A stretch of 64,000 nucleotides of DNA from Otis tarda (taxonomy: Eukaryota > Chordata > Aves > Otidiformes > Otididae). The DNA is taken from contig CM048554.1 of the NCBI GenBank assembly GCA_026413225.1, forward strand, positions 6,712,001 to 6,776,000, read 5' to 3'. The notes beneath the pieces were generated by a model that was not told where the DNA came from, searched no databases, and worked only from the letters and a program-made list of their open reading frames with translations. Below are positions 36,570 to 47,324 of this stretch, piece by piece. Every line of letters begins with the position of its first letter. The first letter of the stretch is position 1. The translations under genes were made by a program, and so were the position numbers.

Positions 36570-38300
36570 TAACAGTAACCAAATGAATACAGACAACAAT
36601 AAGTGAAGTAGATTGTTTGCTTTAGTGGAGAACTGCCTGTGTATCGTAGGGAGGTACATACCTGCTGCCTACATACAGATTTTTATTTTAAGGGGGTTTC
36701 TGTAGGGATTTAAAAAAAAAAAAAAACTGAGGAAATTGCAAACTTTTCCAAAGCCAAAAGAAAACTTGCCATTCTTAGGACGAGCAAGGTAAGTTTCAAA
36801 CTCTTTTAGAAAAGGTATTGCATGGTGATCATAAACTATTACCTTTGATGTAACCAAAATACCACATAGAAAAACAAGAATACCTGTTAAGAAGAAATGT
36901 CTCCAGTGACCAATGATGCTTAGTAATAGTTTTGTGTGTTATTGTCATACTGCCTTTAAATAGCCAAACCCAGAGTTATCATGGGGGAGAGAATCTGAAG
37001 CAGGTGACATTGCACAAAAGGTCACTCAGTACTTCATTGGGCCACAAGAATCTGTGTGATTCTGATGATTTTCAGACAGCAAAGTCATCATACTGGTTGC
37101 AAGCCTCAGAGAGTTTCTTGAAACGGACTTTTCAAAAATATCTACTTGTAATGACCAGCAGTGGCAGTTTGTTGCTTGCACAGGTCAATTTGCGGTGCAG
37201 AATAGCCCTTTCAAATCCTGCTTGAGCAGTTTCCTCTCCTTTGAACCCTCTTTCTTATTGCCAGATGCTCAGTCACAGTCTGGCCCTCATTCTTCCAGTC
37301 CTCCCATAAATGGAAGCAAATTTCCACCAAAAGCTTCCTTGGGGGCATAAGGAAATTAGAGAAAGAATAGACCTGGAGTCCTCTCATGTAGCTAAAAGGC
37401 CTCCAGTCAGACATTGCAGCCAACTTTTCTTTCCTGTCCTCTGTTGCAACATGATCAGCCTTTTTCCTAGCCTAAAAATTCTGGCTCCTTGCTTTATTCC
37501 AGCCAGTCTCCCTTCAGTAGAGCTATGCCATACCTAGCCTTGATCCTCCTCACCACAGTAACTCAAGCATCCCACAAAAAGGGCTGCGCTTCTTGCCTTT
37601 CTGCATTTTCAAGACTGCCTTCTGAACAGCAAGAGATGATGCTGTAATTCTTTCAACAGAAAGAGCTGGTTCTCTGTCTTCCATGCTCTCAGTTTTACCC
37701 CATCAGCTCAGTCTCTCTACTGTCCCTCATTAATTTCTCAAGACAAAATTCTATGTGTTGATAGCCACAAAGTCCCAGAGCATGACATGTTCCAGGGTGA
37801 AGTGATTTCAGGTCGACAACAGCTGAGGCTGGCCTAGATGCTGCCTCCCCTCTTGTTAAACGAGGCTAGACATCATACAGTAAACAGTTACGGTGAGGAA
37901 GCCGCAACTGGAGCCATCACATGATGTCAGGGAGAAAATACCTAGCTAAATTATTTCCAAGAAAGAATAAGGTTGGTATTTCATAGGGCAATAGGAGCCA
38001 TCTTTGAAGTATTTGTCTTTTTTACTTGTCCTTGCCATGGGTTTAGTAAATATTTTTATTAACGTATGGAGGGCAAAGGCCTTCACTGAGGTAGGTACCT
38101 TGATCTACCTGTGCCTTACCTCTAAAATATTGCAAAACAGATAAAAACAGGCAAGGGAGGAATATTGTTCCTTCCATCCCACAGGCGTGGATGGCCAGGC
38201 AGCAAAGCTCTTGGGTGAGGACCTCAGAATCACACAGAGTATCTGCTGAGGAAATAGGAACTGAGAACAGGTATCATGAATCTTTAACTCCTGTACATCC
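36570..38300. other. Non-coding stretch, no gene seen
   Basis: An A15 tract lies at 36712-36726. A pyrimidine-rich acceptor-like site (TTATTGCCAG near 37262) lacks a donor in the open frame that follows it. Open frames near 36932-37537 are unsupported. Confidence 0.5.
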
Positions 38301-38308
38301 TTTTGATG

Positions 38309-38345
38309 CAGAGTAGTTTCATAGTACTCCTATGAAACTCCTCTG
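38309..38345. repeat. Near-perfect hairpin, 16-bp arms
   Basis: CAGAGTAGTTTCATAG (38309-38324) faces CTATGAAACTCCTCTG (38330-38345), its reverse complement at 15 of 16 positions, across the 5-nt loop TACTC. The loop and arm sizes resemble the hairpin at 43220. Confidence 0.8.
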
Positions 38346-38553
38346 AAGGCAGCATACCTACACGTGGATAGATAAGAGAAACGTTGCCTGTTCTTTTTTT
38401 CAGTCATGTTTTATCTAAGTGCCAGACAAAGCTTCTCAAACCTGCAGCCGGCATTACTTGGTCAGGGCACGGGGGTGAAAATCCCAGCCTTCAGCAGAGA
38501 TTCCTTGGAGTATCTTTAAGATCTCAAATCACATAAAACAGTCCCCTCTCATT

Positions 38554-38576
38554 AAAAAAAAAAAAAAAAAAAAAAA
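38554..38576. repeat. poly(A)23 tract
   Basis: The longest A run in the window, 23 bases and uninterrupted. It may be the tail of a retroposed sequence or a simple homopolymer. Nothing recognisable lies upstream. Confidence 0.95.
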
Positions 38577-38599
38577 GCAGCACACAAACTTACCATTGT

Positions 38600-40020
38600 T
38601 GAGTGTTTCTTTAATAGAATCAGAAACAAATTTGTGACCTTGTGGCCCAGAGGTGGGAACACCATCTATAAACTTACCCAGACATAGAAATGCATTCTGC
38701 CTGTCAGTAGGAGTTTGCCATTGAACATGTATATAAAAAAAAGCTGGTGTTACATTAGGCCAACATTTTTTAAATGCCACAGCTCACTTTATATGCCGTA
38801 AACCTTGTTAATGTTGCTAACAAGAAAGTTAAAAACTCAAAGCCATAAAAATAGGAATGCCACTGCTAACTAAATAAATATATGTGAGAACCAAATATTC
38901 AGGTACAAGTTCTGAAATGGCTTGTGTCCAGGGAGGGAAAAAGAAAAAAACATTAACCTGAGTTGTTTCTGATGTTATAAAAGCTCCCTATAGTCAGCAA
39001 AATTGTCTCCCTTGGAGTGTTTGACTTAATTTCAATTGGTTCTTGAGAACTCAAAACTATAGCATAGAGGATGTGGCCGGTCATTTCAGAAGCCAGGAAA
39101 GGTGGGCAGCAAGGACCATGCCAGCAAGGACAATTCAGCCCAGGAGACTGGATGGGGCAGGGAGGGAGCAAGATTTTTTCTGTCTGACTCAAGAACAGAT
39201 TGTTAACGTGGCAGCAGTGGGGAAAATGTTTCCATCAAAAAAGGCCACCTACATATTCTGGCCTCTACTGTTGGCTCTGGATCCAAGTTAATAGACCCAG
39301 TCTGTGCCTGTTACATGCAATCTGGGATGTATTGTGAATCTTTTTGACAGCCTGGACTCTATACTTGTTCAGGGGCTAGAACTTCCAGGGATTATTTTTG
39401 GCATTTACATTCTAACTACATATATTTTGAGTTGTTTATTGATGTAACTTTTTAACTCTATATTGTAGGAATTGAGACCTACTTCTAATGTTGGGCTTTC
39501 TGACATCACAGTTACGTGGGCTTGCCTCTCTACTTGGCACTGTCAATTAATGGTGTGTCTTCTAGTCTTTGCTTGTGAAAAGCAATCTTTTTCTTTTCCT
39601 AATATATTATCTCCTGGAAATTATGAATGGAAGATCTTAAAAGAGACAATATTTGCTCACATGATGGACCTTTGTTTACAGATTTTGGCAACATAAAAGA
39701 ATATATATCTTAGGCACTTATTTATGTATATAAATCTAGAGGAGGTTATATCATGAAGAAAAGTGGGAGAGAGAAATAGGTGTTAGTTTCACCTTCCTGT
39801 GAATGCCAGCTTTGGCTTTTTCTAAGAACAAGTTTTGTACAGTCCTTTTCCCCCATTAGTGCATGGAGTGTAACGTATTGTTAGACAGATGTGAAGCAAA
39901 CTCCTGTTTGCCTTAGTTTCCTGATTCCAATCCCCAATTCTGTTTATGGAAGTCTTACAGACTGTAGATCAGCTGCTAAGAAAGGCAAGCTGATGGCTTA
40001 ACCCCATAAACAACAAACAC
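38600..40020. other. Non-coding stretch, no gene seen
   Basis: One acceptor-like site (ATATTGTAG at about 39469) is followed by an open frame to GTGTGT near 39551. The frame and donor are weak, and it was not added to the gene model. The rest is AT-rich and unrecognised. Confidence 0.45.
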
Positions 40021-40029
40021 TCCCACCTT

Positions 40030-41200
40030 CCCAAAGGGGTCTGTAGAAATAGCGACAATCTGTCAGGGCCTAAGGCGTTAATAGGCCTTGGTTGCCCCAA
40101 CACAACCCCACCTGGGGCCACCAGCTACACCTGAGAGCCCCTACATACACAGCTTCTCCTCATTGGTCTGGGGATGCATTTAATCTCAGGCTTGAGTAAC
40201 CAGGCCTTGCAGAAGCTGCAGGGAAGGTGGGTGCCTCCCTAATGCTAAAACTGGCCCTATGTTCTTGAGACACCCTCAGACCTACTTTGAAGAGATAGGT
40301 AGCTTGCCACTCTATCTTATCCTAGAAGGTTTCAAAAAAAATGAGCATGTGGACCAGAAGAACCATCTGATAGGGCCCTAGAATTGGAAAGTATTATTTC
40401 AAGGCATTCATCATGCAGGGAGGTTGGTTTGTAAGGCAAGCTCTATTTGCCTACTGTCCTGGGGCCATCACAAAATTCCATCTTTGCTCTGCTTTGTTTT
40501 CTTATTCTTAATGTAATGCTGTAAACAACAGGCAGAATAGTGAACATGCTGTCAAGAAAGGTCTGTTAGACCAAGAGTACTGTGAAAGCAGCAAGACTCA
40601 GACTTTGGGGTGCAGCCTGATGACCCATGCTCTTGGACACTGCATCTAGGGGAGCACTAAGAGCAATGGAGGTGTTGTAGAACTGGAAGTCCATGACTGT
40701 TACCAGGTACAAGAGGTGCAGCAGGCAAGGAGGATGGTGTCCAAAGGCTTGTGGTACTGATAACTCGAGGCCATTGCATCACAGGTTGCCGAAGCAGGAA
40801 AAACTGTTACAACAAAGACTGTTAATTAAGAAAGCTAAGTGACTTGTATCATAATGAGCATCTTGTTGGCAAGGGGTTACAGGGACCACAAAACAAACTG
40901 CTTTTCTGAACCTGATGGGAGCCTTGAACGTGTCTCCAGCTGGGGCAGAAGATGATCCTCATAAACACAGCTTCCAAGTTACTATAGCCCAAAGCTTATG
41001 AAAAACTTACTCAGGGTGTAGAGCAGGGTTTTTTTGGCTTTTTATGCTAGATGTTTGAACCTAGCTTCACTTTGTCTGGAAGCTGTTAGCATGCATGGCT
41101 CTATGTTCTTTCACTATAAATTTCACTATAAACACAGAAATTCTTAGACTGGATTAGTGCTCTCCTAAAGCTGTTGGGTTGGAAGTATGCAGAACCTTAC
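40030..41200. mobile_element. Unrecognised repeat-like island
   Basis: About 1.1 kb of complex, moderately GC-rich sequence lacking simple repeats and differing in texture from its AT-rich flanks. Near the left end lies a promoter-like arrangement: CTCATTGGTCTGG (inverted CCAAT box) followed by GCATTTAATCTC (weak TATA-like). Near the right end CACTATAAATTTCACTATAAAC holds a duplicated TATA-like word. This could be an old solo LTR or other transposon remnant. No coding remains of a polymerase, integrase or gag were seen, and I cannot name a family. Confidence 0.25.
41109..41131. repeat. Tandem TTCACTATAAA duplication
   Basis: TTCACTATAAA is repeated with one T between or shared. It contains a TATA-like word in each copy. 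Confidence 0.75.
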
Positions 41201-41593
41201 AGCCCATCCCTGTTCTAAAATTATGGACAAACAGTGGTGATATTTAATTGGTGTAAACAACAGTGGTCTGTTGTTGGGAATCTCATAGGGCTTACAGCAG
41301 TGATGGATCTGATGCATGCAGTACTCTTAAGCAGAGCAAAAGAGCTACAAGACAAACAGGAGAGTCACGCTGAGGATCTGCTATATGCTAATAGACAAAC
41401 CAACCTGCTGTTTGAGTGGGAGAAAGGTTGGAGGGTCGTTAAGCTGAAAGACAGGTTGAGATTTTCAAAGATCTGTTTCCTTGTTTGACATGATGAATAT
41501 AATCACGGTATTGGGAATATCTGGAAGGTATTTAGGATGAGAAACATTTGTTTGATTACGCCCATAGCTGTCAGTAGCACTGCTGCCAGTGTT

Positions 41594-41646
41594 TGGTGTA
41601 GTTAACTGTGTTAACTAACTGTTAGTTAACTGGTTACTACACAGTA
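41594..41646. repeat. GTTAAC-rich imperfect hairpin
   Basis: At the centre GTTAACTAAC (41610-41619) and GTTAGTTAAC (41621-41630) are exact reverse complements with one base between. Outside them GTGTAGTTAAC and GGTTACTACAC continue the pairing imperfectly, so the whole region can fold into a stem of about 22-24 positions per arm. TAACTG, which fits the Myb core YAAC(G/T)G, occurs at 41603, 41616 and 41627, and its reverse complement CAGTTA at 41658. Confidence 0.7.
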
Positions 41647-41659
41647 ACGCAGCCGTGCA

Positions 41660-43210
41660 GTTAACATCGGCATGTGAACAAGGTGCCCCAGTTGCAGCCT
41701 CCTGTGCAAATCTGGGGAATGCTCACAGAGGCACAAGGTCATAGCTATTAAAAAACAAACTGGTTGTTTGGCTTGTCTGTGGACTACTACTCTTAAAACA
41801 ATCTCTAAATAAACAAACCTTGGAAAAGCTCAGTAAAGACTTTTCTTCATGCATTTCCTCCCTTTTCAGTTGTGACATTGGAAAGGCCGTCTCTAGGATA
41901 GCTAGAATCCGTCAAGGTCTAGGAGTTACTTCATAACAAAGGCCAACTTTGAAGACTGAATTTGGGGATTTTCACCAGAGTGCTTCAGTAGCTACTCATA
42001 AGGGCTTTTTTTTTTCTCTAAGTTTGTCCTTCTTGCCCCCCATGTTCCTTTAAGTGACTCTTTTTTTTCTGTAGTGAGAGCTAGCAGAGCAGTTTACCTG
42101 TCCTGTGCTTGGATGTTTTTGCTCTTCTCCCTCACCCAGACCATTTTCATCTAGACCATTTGCCATACTTCACTATTTTTCATTAGACACACAAAGCTTC
42201 CCATCATTGAAGGCTATAGAACCAACCTTCTTCCAGAATAGCATAACTAAGGGGAAGAGCATTTGGGGCTTTGAAGAGGATTTGTCACCAGCTATTAGCA
42301 ATTACTAAAAAGAAAAAAATTACTCCTAACATAGATTACTATATTTTACGCTCAACTGTTGTAGCTACCTATGGGTCAGAAATGAGGAATAATTGGATGA
42401 CAGCAGGTTCAAGAAAGCTCCGTGCTCTCTTTGATTTAAACATAGCCAGAAGAGTACATTTCAAAACCCTTGTGCATTTATTTAACTTCACTTCCACAAT
42501 GACAGAAAAATTACTTAGACTATCCTGCTTCTTGTGAGCAGAGGAAGGGGGAAAAAGTACACTTCTCTAAAGCTACAGTAAAGCCTAAACTGTTTCAGAA
42601 GATGGTTGTCCTTCTCCATATAGAGATTATGTCTATGATTAACAACCAATTAATGATTAAGTTGATTAATGACAAATTAAATCTAAGTAGTAGGTGGAGA
42701 TGATATATTAGGACTGTGTTGTTACAGAGTGAGGAAGGTAGGTAATCCATCTGAGAAACCTACTCTTTCGTTGTATGGCTAATCAAAAAACCAACCATTT
42801 TCTTTAGCACTTCAGAATTTAAATAAAATTTGTTGCAACTATTTGGTCTATTTGAAACAATGATCCTGTTATCTACAAGACTCAATATAGTACACTCATA
42901 AGAGAAAAATTGGTGAGATTTTAGCAAGAGTATTTCATTTTCAAGGGCTACTAGTTACAACTTGGTGAGAAGTTTTCCCTTTCCCCCCCTCTTTAATCTC
43001 AGTACTGACTGTGATTTATTAAGCTATATTTCCAGGATAACATGCTGAGATGCTGATTTTTGTTGGAAGACCACACTCAAAATTGCATTGAAATTGGATG
43101 CAGCATGGGAATCATCGTAATTGGGAGTTCACCACTGAAGCCTAGGAACAATTTTGTGGAGGGTCATGTTGCGTCTTGTCTAGGGCTTTCAGAAATTAAA
43201 AATCTATTTA
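41660..43210. other. Non-coding stretch, no gene seen
   Basis: AT-rich. T8-T9 tracts lie near 42008 and 42061. Short open frames at 42105-42537 are unsupported. Confidence 0.5.
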
Positions 43211-43219
43211 TATACGAAT

Positions 43220-43258
43220 TTTAAATCAAAGCACAGCCATTCTGTGCTTTGATTTAAA
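43220..43258. repeat. Perfect hairpin, 17-bp arms
   Basis: TTTAAATCAAAGCACAG (43220-43236) and CTGTGCTTTGATTTAAA (43242-43258) are exact reverse complements around the 5-nt loop CCATT. No pairing continues outside, and the loop is short for a microRNA precursor. Perfect identity of arms this long means the inverted copy is either recent or under constraint. Confidence 0.9.
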
Positions 43259-44164
43259 GCCCTTACATTTTTCTCTTTGCCTCAAACATGGACTGTGTTC
43301 AGCATTCTCATTTGAATGTACACCAGCGTAAGTGCTGGGAAAGATGCTTTCTTCAGCAATCAAATAAACTCTCTATTAATGCTGCTAAATTTCTAACACA
43401 AGAGGCTAGATAAGACATGAAGATGGCAAACTGTTGAATTGGCATTATTGTCAGCCCTCTCAGAGGAGCTGCAAGGCAGATGTGAAACCTGAACTTTCAA
43501 ATGGGACCTACTGCTGTAGACAGTCTTTTCACCTAGTTTTTCTCTCTTCTTTGCCTCAGGAGTTTTCCAGTTGGGTTAGGTAGGTCCCAGTGTTTCTGCA
43601 TGTATGGATTTTTTTCTATGTAGATCGTTGCCTATTCAGATTTCAGTGCTAAGGCTTAAGTGTTGATGAGAAACTTCATAATAGAGTAATGACTGCTGTT
43701 AAATATCAAATGAAAAAAGAAAACCTAGAGAAGGAGGAAAACAGAAGAAACAAAGAGTTTGGTTTTAGTTGCCTTGTATCTCAGGAACATTAAAATCACT
43801 TTAATTTTTCAGGTAAAGAACATTCCAGTTCCAGAAACAGGGTGGTCTGCAAGCAAATTTGACAAGTGGGATTTTTTTTGTGCATTGCAAATTTCCTTGG
43901 TGAAATTGTGAAATTTCTTTGGTTATAAAGTCAAGGTACATAATTTCATTTGCAAATTCTGACCCGTGGCACATTGTACATTCTTCAGGTGTTAGGCTTG
44001 AATAACAGTTCTTTTAACTACTAATTTATCGTGCTCATAAGTCAGGATGCAGCAGGGAAAAGGGCAGAGTCTGCGATTGTCCCTGTAGCTTGGTAGCCTT
44101 TTTCTGCATCTGTGTACCAGTCACAGCTTGAATCCTGCTCAGTTCTTACAATGCTGCAGTCCCT

Positions 44165-44246
44165 GGGTCCTTATCTCTTCAATCTGAATAAAATGAGTAT
44201 GATGCCTAAATCATTTCTGGGGAGTTTTGGAAACATTAGTCAAAAT
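44165..44246 (+). repeat. Probable MIR-like SINE relic
   Basis: GTCCTTATCTCTTCAATCTG, AATAAAATGAGTATGATGCC, CTGGGGAGTTTTGG and AAACATTAGTCAA occur in the order of the MIR 3' half ('cagtttcctcatctgtaaaatggggatgat', 'ggttgttgtgagga', 'attagttaa') as remembered. It is diverged but collinear. Confidence 0.4.
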
Positions 44247-45257
44247 TTACAGATATGGGCACCTTCAGTGTAGCTTATCCCCAACAATTAATGAATTATT
44301 TTTCTGGAATCTCCAGAAATTTGGTCTCCTGCCTTGATTCCTTCTGCTATTCAAATGCTTACATTATTTGGCGGCAAACTCTTTCTTCTCTTGGTTATAA
44401 TTTAGGAAACTACACTGGACTAATCACCCCTATAGACAAAGGCATCCCCTTCCAATGCCTTCTTCACTCGGAAACAATTCTGAGAAAAGTGAAGAGCTTC
44501 ATTTCAACATGAGAATAGTCTTGGAAGCATATTCAAGATCTATAGGCAAAGGAATAGAGAAGACAGATTTCTTCTAAGTCATTCATCACTAGGGTCTAGC
44601 GCAGAGTTTAGCACTTAGGAAAGAATTCATTTTCATATAGACTGAGTCAGAAGTTATCCATGAGTAGAAAAATGATAGGGAAAACTTTTAAAGTTTGAGT
44701 TCATCTACTGATATGATTTTCTCTTTTTTTGAGCTCATTGAACTCAATATCTTCAGTAGATGCAAAGCACTAGTTAATGCTTAACTGCTTTTCTGATGCT
44801 GTAGATGTTAGGTTATTGAAATTGAATGATACGTTACGTTAGCAGCAACTTATACTTGTATGTGAATGTGTAGAGACATTGTGTTCAGCAGAAGGGTTGT
44901 TTGGCTAGGAAAAGAGGAAAGCATACTCTTTTTATGCCTCTGGCAAACTTCCATGACTGGCTCACCCTGACTGGATAAGATTTGTTATTTGTAGAGCAAT
45001 GGCTGCCTGGAGAAATGCTGTAGCAGGGAGCTTAGCCTGTGTGTCTCGCAGCAGCCTTTATTAATTGCAGCAGTGGGTGGAAAATGCATTAGCCTCATAT
45101 ATTACTGTCGGGGGGCTGGCGGTGTCCATTCTCCCAGGATTGTTACATGCTTCTAAAACTGTATCTACATGGAATTTGCTCTTCGTCGTCCTCTTCTTTT
45201 TCCTTTCCTTGTCTTGAGACATTCAGCATTGCCTGTGGTACCCCTATTTCCTGCATC

Positions 45258-45319
45258 CTTTGATAGCAAAGCTAGGGATAGCTATCTTTGATAGCTATCT
45301 TTGATAGCAAAGATAGGGA
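45258..45319. repeat. GATA-rich direct and inverted repeat cluster
   Basis: GATAGCTATCTTT occurs twice in tandem (45277-45302). The outer words CTTTGATAGCAAAG (45258 and 45299) are direct copies, each followed by a near-identical CTAGGGA/ATAGGGA. GATAGCTATC is itself a palindrome, and CTATCTTTG-ATAG-CAAAGATAG (45295-45316) forms a 9-bp stem. The block holds about six WGATAR words in both orientations, the core bound by GATA factors. Confidence 0.75.
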
Positions 45320-45416
45320 ATGGCAGAACCTTGATACCAGCCTGAGGGCCTTCATGATGCAACAAAGTGGAGGAGGTAGTTTTTCAGTAGTCATTCAGCT
45401 ACTTCTTTGCCTGTAT

Positions 45417-45470
45417 AAAAAAAAAAAAAAAAAAAAAGAAAGAAAGAAAGAAAAAGAAAGGGAAAAAAAT
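45417..45470. repeat. poly(A)21 followed by (AAAG)n
   Basis: Twenty-one A (45417-45437) run into four to six imperfect GAAA units and end in GGGAAAAAAA. Such A-rich tails that decay into simple repeats often mark old retroposon ends, but no body is recognised. Confidence 0.9.
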
Positions 45471-45479
45471 GAGATTTTG

Positions 45480-47130
45480 AGAATTTTCTAGTAAAAGGAG
45501 AAGAATTATATTCCTTATTACAATACTCTCAAAACTTTCCACCTTTCTTCATCTTATCTTCCATTCAGATGTCTGGAAACCTCTCTCTGTTTCAGTACCA
45601 CATGAGCAATTCTGCAGAGGTGTCTGCTCACAGCAGATACAGGAAACAACATAACCTGCCAATGCCCTCTTTACATAACTGCCTATATCTGCAGAAATGT
45701 TGGTGGTCAATGTGTGCTAGCATTTTCCCAGCAGCTGCCAGCTATGCAGCGATATTATGATGGGGAGGGAGGGCTAGCAGAAGGAATAATTTAAAGAAAT
45801 AATTCAGGCAGCCCCAACTGACTGTGTCATGAAGTCTGCCACTCTGGTACAGGTCATCTGGATGGATGGGAACCAGCCTTGGAAGAGCAAAACTCAGCAC
45901 TAGCGTACCGAGGGAATAGTTGTTTATGCTGTGTACCTGCAAGGCATTTATATAACATTATTCTATGCATAGTCCATCCTCCTGCTGTCTGGAGCTACTA
46001 GTAACAGAAATATTGACATAGACATACCATGGGTAAGATCATAGTCTACTGGTTTTGAAGGTAAAAATGCCCTCTGGTGGGAGCCTACAGATACAGAGTG
46101 TTGATAAGTACATGTGAGGTCATATTGCCACAAGGGCCCATGTTTTTGTTCATTTTCTCTGAAAACCTACAAGGAAACACCACATAACGTGCAGAGATTA
46201 AAAACTTTGCCTCCATTTTTGGCAGCTTGCAACAACCAGCACTTTTCCTGCAAGCATGCTTTTGAGTGGCAAATGTTAATTTTTGCTCCCCAAACAAACT
46301 AAAAAAGGCTTCTAGCTTTTCTTATCTGGGAGAGAAACCTGAAAATGAGAAGTTCTAAATTTTGTAACACAACTTTCAAACTATTAATTTTGAAATCTTA
46401 CAACTTCCAGATCTGTCTCGTGAGGGATCCAATAAATGGAGTGGCGAGTGGCAGTAAAAATTTCAGATCAAATACATGCAAAATGTGGTTAATTTGCACT
46501 TCAGATGTTAGACACTGATATGAACTGATACGATAACAGTGGTAAAGAATCCCTCAGTTTATTTCAGCAAACATGTGGAAGGGTTTGAAAAGCATTAGTT
46601 TGTAGCTTGAGCCCCCAAGTAACGTTTAGCCCTTCTACTTCCAGTGGTGCCATGTGCCATTTTTTTAACATAAGAAACAGCTTAATTTGGCTGTTATCTT
46701 CAGAGGCTTAAACAGGAATTTGGTCTAAGAGAAGACTGTGAGTTCCCTTGCCAGTGTTACTTGCTCTGTTTTACAAGGGCATGTGTGTCTTCATATGGGC
46801 TGTTTACAGCATGATTACAAAGACAAATGAGACATGGTTAAAGCTGTTAAATTCCAGTATTCCCTCATTGCACAGTAAGTCATGAACTCTACTGAACAAA
46901 ATAAATTTGGAAAGAAAAGTGATTTCAAGTGCATCTTTTCTAATAAGGGCATATCAGAATTTCAAGAAATACTTTCCACTATGAGTTCTTACAGTACATC
47001 TGTTTATGAAAACTGAACTGAAATTGTGAATCGTTCTATAAACGCTAATTGAAACAAGATGACTCAGTTCTGAAAATCTATATCTCTCTTGGTTTCAGAT
47101 CATTAAAAAAAATTATTTAATGGAATTCAC
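45480..47130. other. Non-coding stretch, no gene seen
   Basis: Unique-looking sequence with unsupported short frames at 45569-45942 and 46085-46302 on both strands. Confidence 0.5.
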
Positions 47131-47139
47131 AATTTAAAG

Positions 47140-47168
47140 GATTTTTTTTTTAAGAAAAAAAAAAAATC
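47140..47168. repeat. A/T-tract inverted repeat
   Basis: GA followed by T10, then AAG, then A12 and TC: an inverted repeat of about 12 bp made largely of T and A runs. It lies about 60 bases before the candidate exon at 47231. Confidence 0.7.
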
Positions 47169-47230
47169 AAACAAAGCAAGAAGGCAAGAGCCTCCTCTAA
47201 ACTTATTTTTTTTTATCATCTCTCCTGCAG

Positions 47231-47279
47231 CTCTGGAAGAGGAAATTCTGCAAACCAACCCTGAACTCAGGAAAGGGAG
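47231..47279 (+). CDS. Candidate coding exon 1 of + strand chain
   Basis: A T-rich tract ending TCTCCTGCAG at 47230 is a strong acceptor, and GTACGA at 47280 is an acceptable donor. After two bases the frame reads LEEEILQTNPELRKG and leaves two bases (phase 2). A second donor, GTAAAA at 47319, would add exactly 13 codons in the same phase (RYEQTCCAEGNHK), so the two ends could be alternative splice forms. Phase 2 is the only phase that keeps the next candidate at 50573 open; the junction codon would be AGG (arginine). The stretch is rich in E, K and R. No domain is recognised. It may be one exon of an unannotated or fast-evolving gene, or a decoy. Confidence 0.35.
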
Positions 47280-47324
47280 GTACGAACAAACTTGCTGTGC
47301 TGAAGGAAATCACAAAAGGTAAAA

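Noticed and set aside
39469-39552. Additional candidate exon for the + chain
   Set aside because: The segment is open, but its donor is weak and its phase does not connect to 47231.
43220-43258. MicroRNA precursor
   Set aside because: The 17-bp stem with a 5-nt loop is too short, and pairing does not continue outside it.
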